Origin: Firmicutes bacterium HGW-Firmicutes-7 | GTDB taxonomy: Bacteria; Bacillota; Clostridia; Lachnospirales; Vallitaleaceae | DNA length: 64,000 nucleotides | NCBI GenBank assembly: GCA_002841375.1 | Contig: PGZO01000001.1 | Coordinates: 1 to 64,000 of the forward strand | Direction: 5' to 3' | Shown here: positions 45,044 to 54,798 of the stretch, one piece after another | Layout of the letters: each line of letters starts with the position of its first letter | How positions within the stretch are numbered: position 1 is the stretch's first letter | Translations under genes and position numbers: made by a program | The notes under the pieces: model-generated | The model's input: only the letters and a program-made list of their open reading frames with translations | Databases searched by the model: none | Told to the model about the DNA's origin: nothing

Positions 45044-46387
45044 ATGAAAAAAATTAATTTACCACACGATGTAGATGATATAATAGGAAAACTAAATGAA
45101 CACGGCTATGAAGCGTATGCTGTTGGAGGTTGTATAAGAGATGCAGTTCTTGGGGTTACTCCTGAGGATTGGGATATTACTACCTCCGCTTTGCCTGAGC
45201 AGGTTAAACACATTTTTAAAAAAACCATAGATACTGGTCTTAAACACGGAACCGTGACAGTACTAATGAAGCATACGCCATATGAGATTACAACCTATCG
45301 TATCGATGGAGCGTATGAAAATCATCGTAAACCAAAGGATGTAGCGTTTACTTCGGACATAGTTGATGATCTAAGACGTAGGGACTTTACGATGAATGCA
45401 ATGGCATATAACGAAAAGGATGGTCTTGTTGATGTATTCTCTGGGATAGAGGATATAAATAACAAGGTTATACGTTGCGTAGGTAATCCTAAAGAGCGAT
45501 TTAATGAGGACGCATTAAGAATGTTACGTGCCGTGCGCTTTTGTGCAAAATTAGGGTTTAAAATAGATGCTGAAACAGAGGCTGCAATAATAGAAAGCGC
45601 ATCACTTATAAAAAATATAAGTGGTGAACGTATTCATATGGAAATGACGAAAACACTTATTTCGAATAATCCACATTTTATTGAAAAGCTGACGACCTTA
45701 GGTTTGATGACATATATTATACCTGAGTTTATGAATAATGTTGGCGTTGAGCAAAATAATAAGCATCATATATATACAGTAGATCAGCACACTTACGAAG
45801 CAATAAAGAATGTGGAAGCAAAAGAGGCACTACGGTGGGCCATGCTGCTTCATGATATTGGAAAAGGATACTGTAAAACAATCGACTATGAAGGCGTTGG
45901 TCATTTTTATGGACATCCTAAGATTAGTTCTAATATTGCAAAGGAAGTTCTTAACCGATTAAGATTTGACAATAAAACAACTTCCGATATATTGAAACTC
46001 ATCGATCATCATGATTATCGTATTGAGCCAGAAATGAAGCAAGTAAGAAAAGCAATAAATAAAATTGGAGAAGAACTATTTGAAGATTATATCAAAGTTC
46101 AAAGAGCAGATATTCAAGCGCAAAATCCAATTTACCATAATGAACACTTTCATAGGTTAGATCAAGTTCTTAGTTGCTATAAGAAAATAATTGAATCTAA
46201 GCAATGTACATCTCTAAGAGACTTACAAATCAATGGAAAAGATCTAACTACAATGGGTTTACAGCAAGGAAAAACAATTGGGTTAATATTGAATAAATTA
46301 TTAGATATGGTAATTGAAGAACCTACTTATAATAACAAGGAATGGCTCTTGAAAACGGCATTACAACTTAGCAAAGAGAACTGTTAG
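45044..46387 (+). CDS. cca: CCA tRNA nucleotidyltransferase
   Basis: The 447-residue protein has the class II polymerase motifs GGCIRDAVLGVTPEDWDI, FKKTIDTGLKHGTVTV and RRRDFTMNAMAYN, and an HD domain with MLLHDIGKGY and HDYRIEPE. It adds or repairs the CCA end of tRNAs. A strong terminator follows at 46396. Confidence 0.95.
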   Translation: MKKINLPHDVDDIIGKLNEHGYEAYAVGGCIRDAVLGVTPEDWDITTSALPEQVKHIFKKTIDTGLKHGTVTVLMKHTPYEITTYRIDGAYENHRKPKDVAFTSDIVDDLRRRDFTMNAMAYNEKDGLVDVFSGIEDINNKVIRCVGNPKERFNEDALRMLRAVRFCAKLGFKIDAETEAAIIESASLIKNISGERIHMEMTKTLISNNPHFIEKLTTLGLMTYIIPEFMNNVGVEQNNKHHIYTVDQHTYEAIKNVEAKEALRWAMLLHDIGKGYCKTIDYEGVGHFYGHPKISSNIAKEVLNRLRFDNKTTSDILKLIDHHDYRIEPEMKQVRKAINKIGEELFEDYIKVQRADIQAQNPIYHNEHFHRLDQVLSCYKKIIESKQCTSLRDLQINGKDLTTMGLQQGKTIGLILNKLLDMVIEEPTYNNKEWLLKTALQLSKENC

Positions 46388-46395
46388 AAATCATT

Positions 46396-46476
46396 AATCC
46401 TATTCTCATAAAACTTATTTTTGCTCATATACATTAGAGTAGCAATAATAAATATTTTATGAGGATAGGATTTTTT
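46396..46476 (+). terminator. Long terminator after cca
   Basis: aatcctattctcataaaa (46396-46413) pairs with ttttatgaggataggatt (46455-46472) with one G-T, 41-base loop, then T residues. Confidence 0.85.
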
Positions 46477-46518
46477 GTTGCAATAAAACCTTAGCGGGTA
46501 ATAAATGGAGGGGTTAAC

Positions 46519-47514
46519 TTGTTTGAACAATACGAGAATATTGTAAATCAATATAACATACAAGTACGAAATTTTTACAAGGGCAGAGGTGCTATTCTTA
46601 TTGATACAGATTTAGGTCTAAAACTGTTGAAAGAGGTTAAACTGCAGGAAGATAAAATTACTTTTATATATCATCTGCAGGAAATACTACGTGACCAAGG
46701 TTTTTATATTGATACGATGCTTAAGACAAAAGATGGGGAGCTAATCGTTCGAGAAGACCATAAAAAATACGTGATTAAGGATTGGATAGAAGGTAGAGAA
46801 ATATATTTTAATGATAAAAAAGAAGTACTTATAGCCGTAAAGCATTTGGCAAAGTTACATTCAGTCAACTTACAGTCTATCAAGAAATGCATCTATGAAA
46901 GATTTGATAAGGGCGATTCCATGCTAGATGCACTAACAAGACACAATAAAGAATTAATTAGAATGAGAAATAGCATTAAAAGAATGGGTAGTTGGTCGGA
47001 ATTTGATTTGCTTTATTTGGAATCTTTTGATTATTACTATATGGAAGCAAAAAAAGCCATATGTCTTATAAACAAAACAATTGAAGAAGCAACTCGGTGT
47101 CAAAATTTAAGAAAGGTGATCATACACGGTCAATATAATCATCACAATCTTATTTTTGATGATTCTAATAAGTTACATATTTTTAATTTTGATTATGCAG
47201 CCTATCATTTGCCAATAATTGATTTATATAGCATGATAAGGAAGACGATGGAAAAGAATGATTGGGATGTCAAGTTTGGACTTGAAGCAGTGGATGAATA
47301 TACAAAAGTATACTGCTTAAATAAACAAGAGCTTGAGCTAATGGCATACCTTCTTATGTATCCAGAGAAGTTTTGGAAAATTAGCAATTACTATTTTAAC
47401 TTAAATAAAGCATGGAAGCCGAAACAAACACTTGTAAAGCTTAGAAAGTTAGTTGCACAAGAAGATAAAAAGCGATGCTTTATAGAAAGACTCATACATT
47501 ATATTAAATGCTAG
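46519..47514 (+). CDS. CotS-like spore coat/aminoglycoside phosphotransferase-fold protein
   Basis: The 331-residue protein has the kinase-like fold of the CotS family: YVIKDWIEGREIYFNDK and LHSVNL in the N-lobe, then HGQYNHHNLIFD and FNFDYA. The catalytic HGD is HGQ here, and the DFD is NFD, so it may not phosphorylate. CotS proteins are spore coat components. TTG start after ggagggg. Confidence 0.78.
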   Translation: MFEQYENIVNQYNIQVRNFYKGRGAILIDTDLGLKLLKEVKLQEDKITFIYHLQEILRDQGFYIDTMLKTKDGELIVREDHKKYVIKDWIEGREIYFNDKKEVLIAVKHLAKLHSVNLQSIKKCIYERFDKGDSMLDALTRHNKELIRMRNSIKRMGSWSEFDLLYLESFDYYYMEAKKAICLINKTIEEATRCQNLRKVIIHGQYNHHNLIFDDSNKLHIFNFDYAAYHLPIIDLYSMIRKTMEKNDWDVKFGLEAVDEYTKVYCLNKQELELMAYLLMYPEKFWKISNYYFNLNKAWKPKQTLVKLRKLVAQEDKKRCFIERLIHYIKC

Positions 47515-47911
47515 TTATTTTAAGTTGCTTATTTTTATTGCCTGTTCCCTGGGGGTAACTTACTTCCAAAATCAGTGGGTGTGGGGTCCCCACTGATGGG
47601 CAAGCAAAAGCACTTTATTTTTGTATAGAAATGGTACAAGTTGGATGAATCTATAGACCTATTAATTTAAAATATGTTGAAATAACTTGGGCTATTCTGT
47701 TAGAATAGAATCGATAAGTTTATTACAATATGAATAGGTACTTAGTTAAACTTGCAAATAATCCCAATACTGATTATAATATAAGGAATAAACCAAGCTT
47801 GAGGTTACAGCGTTAGGAGCGAAGGCGAGTATACTTTGACGATTACTTAATAAGAAAATAAAGACTATAAATAGTAGAAAATGAAACACAATAAAAGGAT
47901 CGGTGATATCA
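47515..47911. other. 397-base intergenic stretch with one hairpin
   Basis: Contains an imperfect GC-rich hairpin atcagtggg (47571-47579) and cccactgat (47589-47597) and a weak promoter ttgaaa (47677) with ttagaa (47700). No open frame with a ribosome site was found. Confidence 0.45.
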
Positions 47912-49195
47912 ATGGAAAAGAAAAGAAAAAATATGGATATAGTAACAAAAATGGCTATTGTGGGGGGGTTAGGATTAGTATGTATTTTGATTTTAGTAAG
48001 CATCATATCGTATGCAATTAAAGATAAAGCAATTAAAAAGGATAATAATAAGCCAGATAAAGTCGTTGAAAAAGAAGTTGATGATGGTAAAGGGCCTGAT
48101 TATGCAAGAAGCTTGGCACTCATTAAAGAAGTAGATACAAAAAATGGTGAACTTACTATTTTAGATATCGATAAAGAGACAGAACTTGTACTTATAGTAG
48201 ATGGTGCAGTAGATATTAAAGATGTATATGGAACACTACTGACCTTTGCTCAATTAAAGGTTGGTGACATTATTGAATCAAAGTATGATAGTACGTCAAT
48301 GAGACCTGAAACCATTCAAATAACAGGACAAACATGGGTGAAAAAGAATATTCAGGATTTAATTTATAATCATGAAAATAAAACAATTCAAATTGGAAAT
48401 GATGTATACAAATATACAGATGACCTAGTAACTACTTTTTTTGGGGAGTTTATATCTATAGATAAGCTAGACCCTGTTGATATGGTTACGGTAAAAGGGT
48501 ATAAGGATACAATCTGGTCAATTGTCTTAGAAAAAAGCCATGGTTTTATTGTACTTAAGAATCATGAGAAGTTCATAGGTGGTACAATTGAAATTGGTAA
48601 GAAGACAAATTCTATAGTCAAAGATACTAAAGTAACCGTGCTTATGGGTGTGCAAAATATTATTGTGTCAAAGGAAGGCATGACGCCATACATTACGGAA
48701 GTAATCGTTGAGGAAGATAAAGAAGTTGTGATTGATATCGGTTCAGCACAGCCAACAGCAGGTATGGTTAGTTTTACGATCACACCAGGAGATGTGACGT
48801 TATTTATTAACAATGTACAATACAAAGATTTTTCGAAACCAATTAACCTAGAGTTTGGTACGTATACACTAAGAATTGAAAAGGGTAATTATGTTCCATG
48901 GGAGAGCAAGCTAGTCGTTAATCAAGCTTTTATGCCTGTGGAAATTAATATGAATAAAAAGCCTCAATATGTAAAAGTAAATAGTCCAGTGGGATTTTCT
49001 ATGTATATTGATGATAATTATATTGGGGTTATTCCGATTGAAGCGCCAATTGATCCAGGAGCGCATACGGTAACGATACGTAAGGATGGCTATTATTCGA
49101 AAATACATCCTATTCAAATTGAAGACAATGGTCAAGATGCCAATTTTGTTTTTCCAGAGTTAATACCAATGCCAGGGCAAACAGACACACCATAA
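47912..49195 (+). CDS. PEGA domain membrane protein
   Basis: The 427-residue protein has an N-terminal membrane helix (about residues 10-35, ILILVSIISYAIK) and two C-terminal PEGA repeats near 275-335 and 340-400 (PGDVTLFINNVQY, then SPVGFSMYIDDNYIGVIPIEAPIDPGAHTVTI in parts). PEGA domains are surface-associated beta modules. Start ATG at 47912 follows aagga. Phosphoglucomutase follows. Confidence 0.85.
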   Translation: MEKKRKNMDIVTKMAIVGGLGLVCILILVSIISYAIKDKAIKKDNNKPDKVVEKEVDDGKGPDYARSLALIKEVDTKNGELTILDIDKETELVLIVDGAVDIKDVYGTLLTFAQLKVGDIIESKYDSTSMRPETIQITGQTWVKKNIQDLIYNHENKTIQIGNDVYKYTDDLVTTFFGEFISIDKLDPVDMVTVKGYKDTIWSIVLEKSHGFIVLKNHEKFIGGTIEIGKKTNSIVKDTKVTVLMGVQNIIVSKEGMTPYITEVIVEEDKEVVIDIGSAQPTAGMVSFTITPGDVTLFINNVQYKDFSKPINLEFGTYTLRIEKGNYVPWESKLVVNQAFMPVEINMNKKPQYVKVNSPVGFSMYIDDNYIGVIPIEAPIDPGAHTVTIRKDGYYSKIHPIQIEDNGQDANFVFPELIPMPGQTDTP

Positions 49196-49253
49196 AGGTA
49201 TAATTAATGATAGGAATACAAGCATAAGACAAATACTGAAGGAGGGTTTTCGT

Positions 49254-50990
49254 ATGGATTACATGAAACGATTTGATGAATGGTTAGCGAGTAGTTATTT
49301 TGATGAGGAAACAAAAGTTGAGCTACAGGGTATTCAAGGAAATGATAAGGAAATTCAAGAAAGATTTTATAAGGACTTAGAATTTGGAACAGGTGGTTTA
49401 AGGGGGATTTTAGGAGCCGGGTCTAATCGTATGAACATTTATACGGTTCGTAAGGCAACACAAGGATTGGCTAATTATATTTTGAAAGAAGGAACGCAAG
49501 CAGCACGAAAGGGTGTTGCGATTGCGTATGATTCTAGAAGAATGTCACCTGAATTTGCAGATGAAGCAGCACTAGTTTTAGCAGCAAATGGTATAAAAGC
49601 GTATGTGTTTGAATCCTTAAGACCAACGCCTGTGCTTTCTTTTGCCGTGAGACAGTTAGGTTGCATAGCAGGCATCGTTGTGACAGCTAGTCATAATCCG
49701 CCGGAATACAACGGCTATAAAGTATATTGGGAAGATGGGGCACAGGTTGCTTCACCAAAAGATGAGGATATTATTCGAGAAGTTGGTAAGGTTGAAGACT
49801 ATTCGACTGTAAAAACGATTGATAAACAAAAAGCACTCGATCAAGGGATTTATCAAGTCATTGGAAAAGAAATCGATGATCTATACATTACAGAGCTTAA
49901 AAAGCTTGTCATAAATGAAGCAGTTATTCGACAAGAAGCAGATGATTTTACGATCGTCTATACACCTTTACATGGTACTGGAACGATTCCAGTTAGAACG
50001 ATACTTAAGGAAATAGGGTTTACAAAAGTAGAAGTTGTAAAAGAACAAGAACAGCCAGATGGAAACTTTCCGACAGTGAGTTATCCAAATCCTGAAGATA
50101 TTAAAGCTTTTGAGCTTGCAATTAAATTAGGTAAAGAAAAAGATGCAGATATTATTTTAGCCACAGACCCAGATGCCGATCGACTAGGTGTGCTCGCTAA
50201 AAATGCAGAAGGCGATTTTGTGCCTCTCACAGGAAATATGGTGGGTATTTTACTTTTAGAGTATATATTAAGTCAAAAACAGGAAAAAGGGGAATTACCT
50301 AAAAATGGCATAGTTGTTGAAACGATTGTATCCACAAATATGGTAAGTGCCATCGCGAAGCATTATAATGTTGCTATGGTGGAAACCTTAACTGGATTTA
50401 AATATATTGGTGAAAAGATTAAAGAATATGAAACGAGTGGAGCGTATGAATTCCTTTTTGGATTTGAAGAAAGTTACGGCTGCCTTATTGGAACCCACGC
50501 TAGAGATAAGGATGCGGTGGTTGCAACGATGAGTGTTTGTGAGCTAGCAGCTTTCTATAAATCTAAAGGCATTTCCTTATATGATGCACTACTTGCCATA
50601 TACGAAAAGTATGGATTTTATAAAGAAGCACTCGAGTCCCTTACACTAAAAGGAATAGAAGGTATTGAGAAGATACAACATATTCTAACAACCTTAAGAA
50701 AAACACCACCAACTGAATTAAATGGTGTTAAAGTAGTTGAAGCAAGAGATTACGAATATAATGAGATTAAAAATTTATTAACAGGTGAAACCAGATTGAC
50801 AGGACTTCCTAAGTCCAATGTGCTATATTTTGACCTTGAAGATGAATCATGGTTATGTATACGACCATCAGGTACTGAGCCAAAAGTAAAATTCTACTTT
50901 GGTGTTAAAGGGAATTCAATGGAAGATGCGGACGCAAAGATGATCGGGTTAACGAAAGCCATGATGGATCAAATTGAAGCAATAATATAA
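49254..50990 (+). CDS. Phosphoglucomutase/phosphomannomutase
   Basis: The 578-residue protein has the alpha-D-phosphohexomutase motifs: GTGGLRGILGAG, catalytic Ser in VVTASHNPPEYNGYK, magnesium-binding ATDPDADRLGV, FGFEESYG and phosphate-binding RPSGTEPK. It interconverts hexose 1- and 6-phosphates. ggaggg precedes the start. A terminator follows at 51001. Confidence 0.95.
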   Translation: MDYMKRFDEWLASSYFDEETKVELQGIQGNDKEIQERFYKDLEFGTGGLRGILGAGSNRMNIYTVRKATQGLANYILKEGTQAARKGVAIAYDSRRMSPEFADEAALVLAANGIKAYVFESLRPTPVLSFAVRQLGCIAGIVVTASHNPPEYNGYKVYWEDGAQVASPKDEDIIREVGKVEDYSTVKTIDKQKALDQGIYQVIGKEIDDLYITELKKLVINEAVIRQEADDFTIVYTPLHGTGTIPVRTILKEIGFTKVEVVKEQEQPDGNFPTVSYPNPEDIKAFELAIKLGKEKDADIILATDPDADRLGVLAKNAEGDFVPLTGNMVGILLLEYILSQKQEKGELPKNGIVVETIVSTNMVSAIAKHYNVAMVETLTGFKYIGEKIKEYETSGAYEFLFGFEESYGCLIGTHARDKDAVVATMSVCELAAFYKSKGISLYDALLAIYEKYGFYKEALESLTLKGIEGIEKIQHILTTLRKTPPTELNGVKVVEARDYEYNEIKNLLTGETRLTGLPKSNVLYFDLEDESWLCIRPSGTEPKVKFYFGVKGNSMEDADAKMIGLTKAMMDQIEAII

Positions 50991-51000
50991 TAGCAACATC

Positions 51001-51042
51001 ATCGCCCTGCGCTAGTACTATGAGAGCCGGGCGATTTTCTTT
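51001..51042 (+). terminator. Intrinsic terminator after phosphoglucomutase
   Basis: atcgccc (51001-51007) pairs with gggcgat (51029-51035), with inner pairing, then T residues. Confidence 0.8.
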
Positions 51043-51146
51043 TGGAGAAAATTAAGACTGGGGTACTTGATTTTTTAATAGACGCCAAGACATAAATTAG
51101 CCTTCTATTTCATAAAGATATATAAAGAAATGCATAAAGGTGAAAA

Positions 51147-51560
51147 ATGAAAGTAAAGGTATTTTTAATAGGAATTATTTTTATGTCTGTAATGGTGTTT
51201 GGATCATGTAAAGTTGCGCGAGAAGATAATGTAGAAAAAATTAAGGATTTAGAATATACTGTTTTAGAAAGTAATGAGTTACCAGAAATTGTAGCAACAA
51301 AAATTGAAGCAGAAAAAGCTAAACCATTTAAGTTCAGCTATACGGATGGGAAAGAAACTTATATTGCAATAGGTTTTGGTGAACAACCTACAGGAGGTTT
51401 TAGCATTCAAGTAACGGATTTATACCAAGCACAGGAATACATAGTCATTAATGCAACATTAATTGGACCTTCTGAAAAAGATCTGGCGGTTACGGTAATC
51501 ACCTATCCGTATATAGTTATAAAAACAGAAAATCTTGACTTACCAGTATGTTTTAAATAG
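51147..51560 (+). CDS. Lipoprotein with PrcB C-terminal-like domain
   Basis: The 137-residue protein has a lipobox (VMVFGSCKVA) and ends with a beta domain reading TYIAIGFGEQPTGGFSIQV and TYPYIVIKTENLDLPVCF, like the PrcB C-terminal domain of secreted protease complexes. It would be lipid-anchored outside the membrane. Function unknown. Confidence 0.7.
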   Translation: MKVKVFLIGIIFMSVMVFGSCKVAREDNVEKIKDLEYTVLESNELPEIVATKIEAEKAKPFKFSYTDGKETYIAIGFGEQPTGGFSIQVTDLYQAQEYIVINATLIGPSEKDLAVTVITYPYIVIKTENLDLPVCFK

Positions 51561-51573
51561 AATATTTATGTGT

Positions 51574-51600
51574 CCCCACTTTATGTGGGGCTTCTTGTTT
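51574..51600 (+). terminator. CCCCAC/GTGGGG hairpin, terminator-like
   Basis: ccccac (51574-51579) and gtgggg (51585-51590) pair around tttat, followed by a T-rich run; a second ccccac copy follows at about 51607. Stands just after the PrcB-like gene. Confidence 0.6.
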
Positions 51601-51733
51601 GTTGTCCCCACATAGAAAAATTGCTGTAGATGAAATTGAAGGAATAAGAATGAAAAAAATGGATAAAATACTAAAAGAATGGATAGAGGCTTTTTGGAAG
51701 GAATTTTTGAATCTAAGGATTTATAAATATTTA

Positions 51734-51762
51734 TTGACAAGTCACGGGTTTTTTGATATAAT
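51734..51762 (+). promoter_or_regulatory. Consensus sigma-A promoter of veg (P1)
   Basis: Perfect TTGACA (51734) and TATAAT (51757) with 17-base spacer. Confidence 0.9.
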
Positions 51763-51773
51763 CATAAATTTTA

Positions 51774-51802
51774 TTGACTTCTACAGGGGGAAGTGTTATA
51801 CT
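51774..51802 (+). promoter_or_regulatory. Second veg promoter (P2)
   Basis: TTGACT (51774) and TATACT (51797) with 17-base spacer, 40 bases after P1. Confidence 0.75.
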
Positions 51803-51824
51803 ATTAAAGAAATGAGGTGGCTAC

Positions 51825-52073
51825 ATGATTGCGAAGGAAGAAATTTCATTGGTTAGACAGCAAGTAGATAAATATATTGGTAGCAAGGTGTTAATCAAAG
51901 CCAATAAAGGAAGAAAAAGAGTTGTAATTAAAGAAGGTGTTCTTCAAAGTACTTATCCAAGTATATTTATTGTAAAAGTACAAAATGAATACCAAGACAC
52001 ATATAGAACAGTATCATATAGTTATACGGATATTATTACCAACAATGTTGAGTTATCGTTATATCCAGAATAG
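51825..52073 (+). CDS. veg: Veg family protein
   Basis: The 82-residue protein matches Veg: VRQQVDKYIGSKVLIKANKGRKR, QSTYPSIFIVKV, SYSYTDIITNNVELSL. Veg is abundant in vegetative Bacillus cells, where it influences biofilm matrix expression and early outgrowth. Two strong promoters precede it and a clean terminator follows. The frame starting at 51599 on this strand is judged spurious. Confidence 0.95.
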   Translation: MIAKEEISLVRQQVDKYIGSKVLIKANKGRKRVVIKEGVLQSTYPSIFIVKVQNEYQDTYRTVSYSYTDIITNNVELSLYPE

Positions 52074-52084
52074 AAGCCTAATGG

Positions 52085-52111
52085 CCAAGAAATTAAATTC
52101 TTGGTTTTTTT
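52085..52111 (+). terminator. Intrinsic terminator of veg
   Basis: ccaagaa (52085-52091) and ttcttgg (52098-52104), then seven T residues. Confidence 0.9.
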
Positions 52112-52199
52112 GTGCTCGTTTTTGGCTAGGAAAGTTCTGCATAAGCAACTTATTTAATATACTATAAGAGAAAATAGTATGTAAAATAGGAGGAAGGTT

Positions 52200-53768
52200 A
52201 TGTCGCTAAATTTAAGAGAGCAGAAAATTGATTTACTTAAGCCAAAAGGAAATCAAATGCTGCAAATGACGTTTGATGAGGATGTAAATGTTCCAGATAT
52301 TAAGCCAGACATGGATAGAATATTGCAAACTAACGCTCAGGTTTCTATTGTTAAAGAGGAATTATTGCAAGATAGAATAATATTACAAGGTGATTTAAAG
52401 GTTAATATTCTTTATATCCCTCTTAACGATAAGAAACCGATACATAGCTTAGAAGCTGTTTTTCCTTTTGAGGAGACTGTTAATGCTGATGGGTTAAGCA
52501 CGCGGGATCATATTAATATTTCAAGTAATATTGAAGACTTAACAGTCAATATGTTAAATTCAAGAAAGGTTAATATTAAATCTATTTCTCAGCTTAAAAT
52601 GGATATTCACGAAAAGAATGAGGTTTATTTAACTTCAGATGTTGATGGGGTTAAGGACGTTGAAAAAAGGATTAAACCGATCGTAGTGTGTCAACTTAAG
52701 GAATCAAGAAACGATAGTTATAAAATTAAGGATGAGGTTGCTATTCCTTCAGGTAAACCGAATATTATGGAAGTTCTTTGGCATGAAACAACAATTCAAA
52801 ATAGAGATTTTCGATTAATTGATGGCAAGCTTAATTTGAAGGGTACGATACATCTGGCAACGTTATATTCATCTGAGGCTTCGGAAAACAACGTAGAGTT
52901 TGTTGAACACGACCTTACTTTTAACGGACTTTTAGATTGCCAGAGCTGTAAGGAACATATGATTCATGATGTTCAAATGAAAATAATTGATGATAAAATT
53001 CAAATAAGACCAGATTTAGACGGAGAAGAGAGAGTTCTAAGTGTAGAGGTGGATACAAGAGTAGATGTTAAAATTTATGATGAAGAACATACGAATATTT
53101 TAGGTGATATTTATTCTTTGGAAAAAGAACTCGTTATAAAAAGGGAGCCAGTGTCCTACCAAAAGTTGCTTTGTAAAAACCAGAGCCAAACCAATTTAAA
53201 AGAAACCGTTTTAATTGATGATATTTCAAAAGAGATTCTTCAAATATACTATGCTAGCGGAAGTTGTTCAATAGATAATATGACAAATGAAGATGAAAAA
53301 GTAAATGTAGAGGGTGTTATGTTTTGCAAGGTTATGTATGTTGCAGCGGATGATCACATGCCAATAAATATATTTGAGGTTCCAGTGCCTTTTGAACATC
53401 AAATTGATATAAAGGGATTAAGTGCTACGAGTACAGTAAATATCACGCCTTCAGTAAGCTATATTGGCTGTACAATGGTAGGTGGAAAAGAAATTGAAAT
53501 TAAGTGTACCATACAAATGAATACGATTGTTTTTGAACAAAATTCTGTTGATATTATTACTGGAATTGATGAAAAACCAATTGATATGAAGGCTTTTCAA
53601 AATATTCCAGGAATAGTAGGGTACATTGTAAAGGATAAGGATAGTCTTTGGGATATTGCTAAGAGGTATAGAACGACTATACCAAGTATTGTCAAGGCAA
53701 ATAGCTTAGAGGATGAATTAATAAGAAAAGGTGATAAGCTAATAATAGTAAAAGAGTTACTCTTTTAG
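52200..53768 (+). CDS. SPOCS (DUF3794) and LysM domain protein
   Basis: The 522-residue protein has repeated SPOCS/DUF3794 domains (about 1-160, 175-300 and 330-460) and a C-terminal LysM domain (KDKDSLWDIAKRYRTTIPSI, KGDKLIIV). This layout occurs in spore proteins that bind peptidoglycan at the coat or cortex. aggagg precedes the ATG. A hairpin leader follows before ispE. Confidence 0.88.
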   Translation: MSLNLREQKIDLLKPKGNQMLQMTFDEDVNVPDIKPDMDRILQTNAQVSIVKEELLQDRIILQGDLKVNILYIPLNDKKPIHSLEAVFPFEETVNADGLSTRDHINISSNIEDLTVNMLNSRKVNIKSISQLKMDIHEKNEVYLTSDVDGVKDVEKRIKPIVVCQLKESRNDSYKIKDEVAIPSGKPNIMEVLWHETTIQNRDFRLIDGKLNLKGTIHLATLYSSEASENNVEFVEHDLTFNGLLDCQSCKEHMIHDVQMKIIDDKIQIRPDLDGEERVLSVEVDTRVDVKIYDEEHTNILGDIYSLEKELVIKREPVSYQKLLCKNQSQTNLKETVLIDDISKEILQIYYASGSCSIDNMTNEDEKVNVEGVMFCKVMYVAADDHMPINIFEVPVPFEHQIDIKGLSATSTVNITPSVSYIGCTMVGGKEIEIKCTIQMNTIVFEQNSVDIITGIDEKPIDMKAFQNIPGIVGYIVKDKDSLWDIAKRYRTTIPSIVKANSLEDELIRKGDKLIIVKELLF

Positions 53769-53778
53769 TTTAACGTAG

Positions 53779-53813
53779 GGCATTTTTTGCGGTTTTAATC
53801 GCGAGAAATGTCC
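53779..53813 (+). terminator. Hairpin after the SPOCS-LysM gene
   Basis: gggcattttttgcgg and tcgcgagaaatgtcc pair with several G-T pairs; a weak terminator or attenuator. No strong T-run follows. Confidence 0.45.
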
Positions 53814-53912
53814 TTGATTATTATAGTGGCGTTGTATATAATGTAAAGTATACAAAGTACATATTGATTTAGTACAAGCTTGAGTAGTTGTGCTTATGAG
53901 AAGAGGTAAGTG

Positions 53913-54794
53913 ATGAAAGAGATCAGAATGAAGGCAAGAGCTAAAATTAACATTTCTTTGGATGTAATCAGAAGACGCGAAGATGGTTATCACGATTTAT
54001 CTATGATTATGCAGACAATTAATCTCTATGATAAGGTGAATATTAAGCGTGGGTCGAAAAAAGCTCTACCTATTGAATTGAAAACAAATCTTAACTTTTT
54101 GCCAACGGATGAAAAGAACTTGGTATATAAAGTAGTTGAATATATGAAGACAGTGTACGAGATAAAAGAAAACATATTTATTGACTTATTTAAGGTTATT
54201 CCTATTGCAGCAGGATTAGCTGGTGGTAGTGCAGATGCAGCTGCAACAATCAAGGCTATGAATTTATTATTTCGGTTGAATTTGTCACTTGAAGAGATGA
54301 TGGGTATTGGCAAACAGTTTGGTGCAGATATTCCTTATTGCCTTGTTGAGGGCACTGTACTAGCAGAAGGAATTGGAGATGAAATTACGCGATTGCAACC
54401 TTTTCCTGAATGCTTTGTGGTCATTGCTAAGCCTAATATTAGCGTTTCAACAGCCTTTGTATATGAAAATTTAAGGCTTAAAGAGATCTCTAATAGACCG
54501 AATAACCCGTTGCTAGTAGAAGCAATAAATAATGGTGATTTTAATACAATTAGTAAGAACTTATGTAATGTTCTTGAAGAAGTAACAATACAAGAACATC
54601 CAGTTATTGATCAGGTAAAAAAAAGCATGCTTTTAAACGGTGCAACTGGCGCGTTAATGAGCGGAAGTGGCTCAGCCGTTTTTGGACTATTTGACAGTGA
54701 AGAAGGAGCATTAAAGGCAACAGCAATACTTAAGAAGCAAGAATCAATCAAGTTTGCTTATGCAACGACTGTGTATAATAGAGAAAGGGATTAA
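53913..54794 (+). CDS. ispE: 4-diphosphocytidyl-2-C-methyl-D-erythritol kinase
   Basis: The 293-residue GHMP kinase has RAKINISLDVIRRREDGYHDL, the ATP-binding PIAAGLAGGSADAAAT and GSGSAVFGLF. It phosphorylates CDP-methylerythritol in the MEP isoprenoid pathway. Start ATG at 53913 follows agaggt. The GntR-family gene follows with 4 bases between. Confidence 0.95.
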   Translation: MKEIRMKARAKINISLDVIRRREDGYHDLSMIMQTINLYDKVNIKRGSKKALPIELKTNLNFLPTDEKNLVYKVVEYMKTVYEIKENIFIDLFKVIPIAAGLAGGSADAAATIKAMNLLFRLNLSLEEMMGIGKQFGADIPYCLVEGTVLAEGIGDEITRLQPFPECFVVIAKPNISVSTAFVYENLRLKEISNRPNNPLLVEAINNGDFNTISKNLCNVLEEVTIQEHPVIDQVKKSMLLNGATGALMSGSGSAVFGLFDSEEGALKATAILKKQESIKFAYATTVYNRERD

Positions 54795-54798
54795 TATC

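Noticed and set aside
51599-51856. 85-residue frame upstream of veg
   Set aside because: It runs through the two consensus promoters and the repeat at 51574, has no ribosome site and overlaps the veg start.
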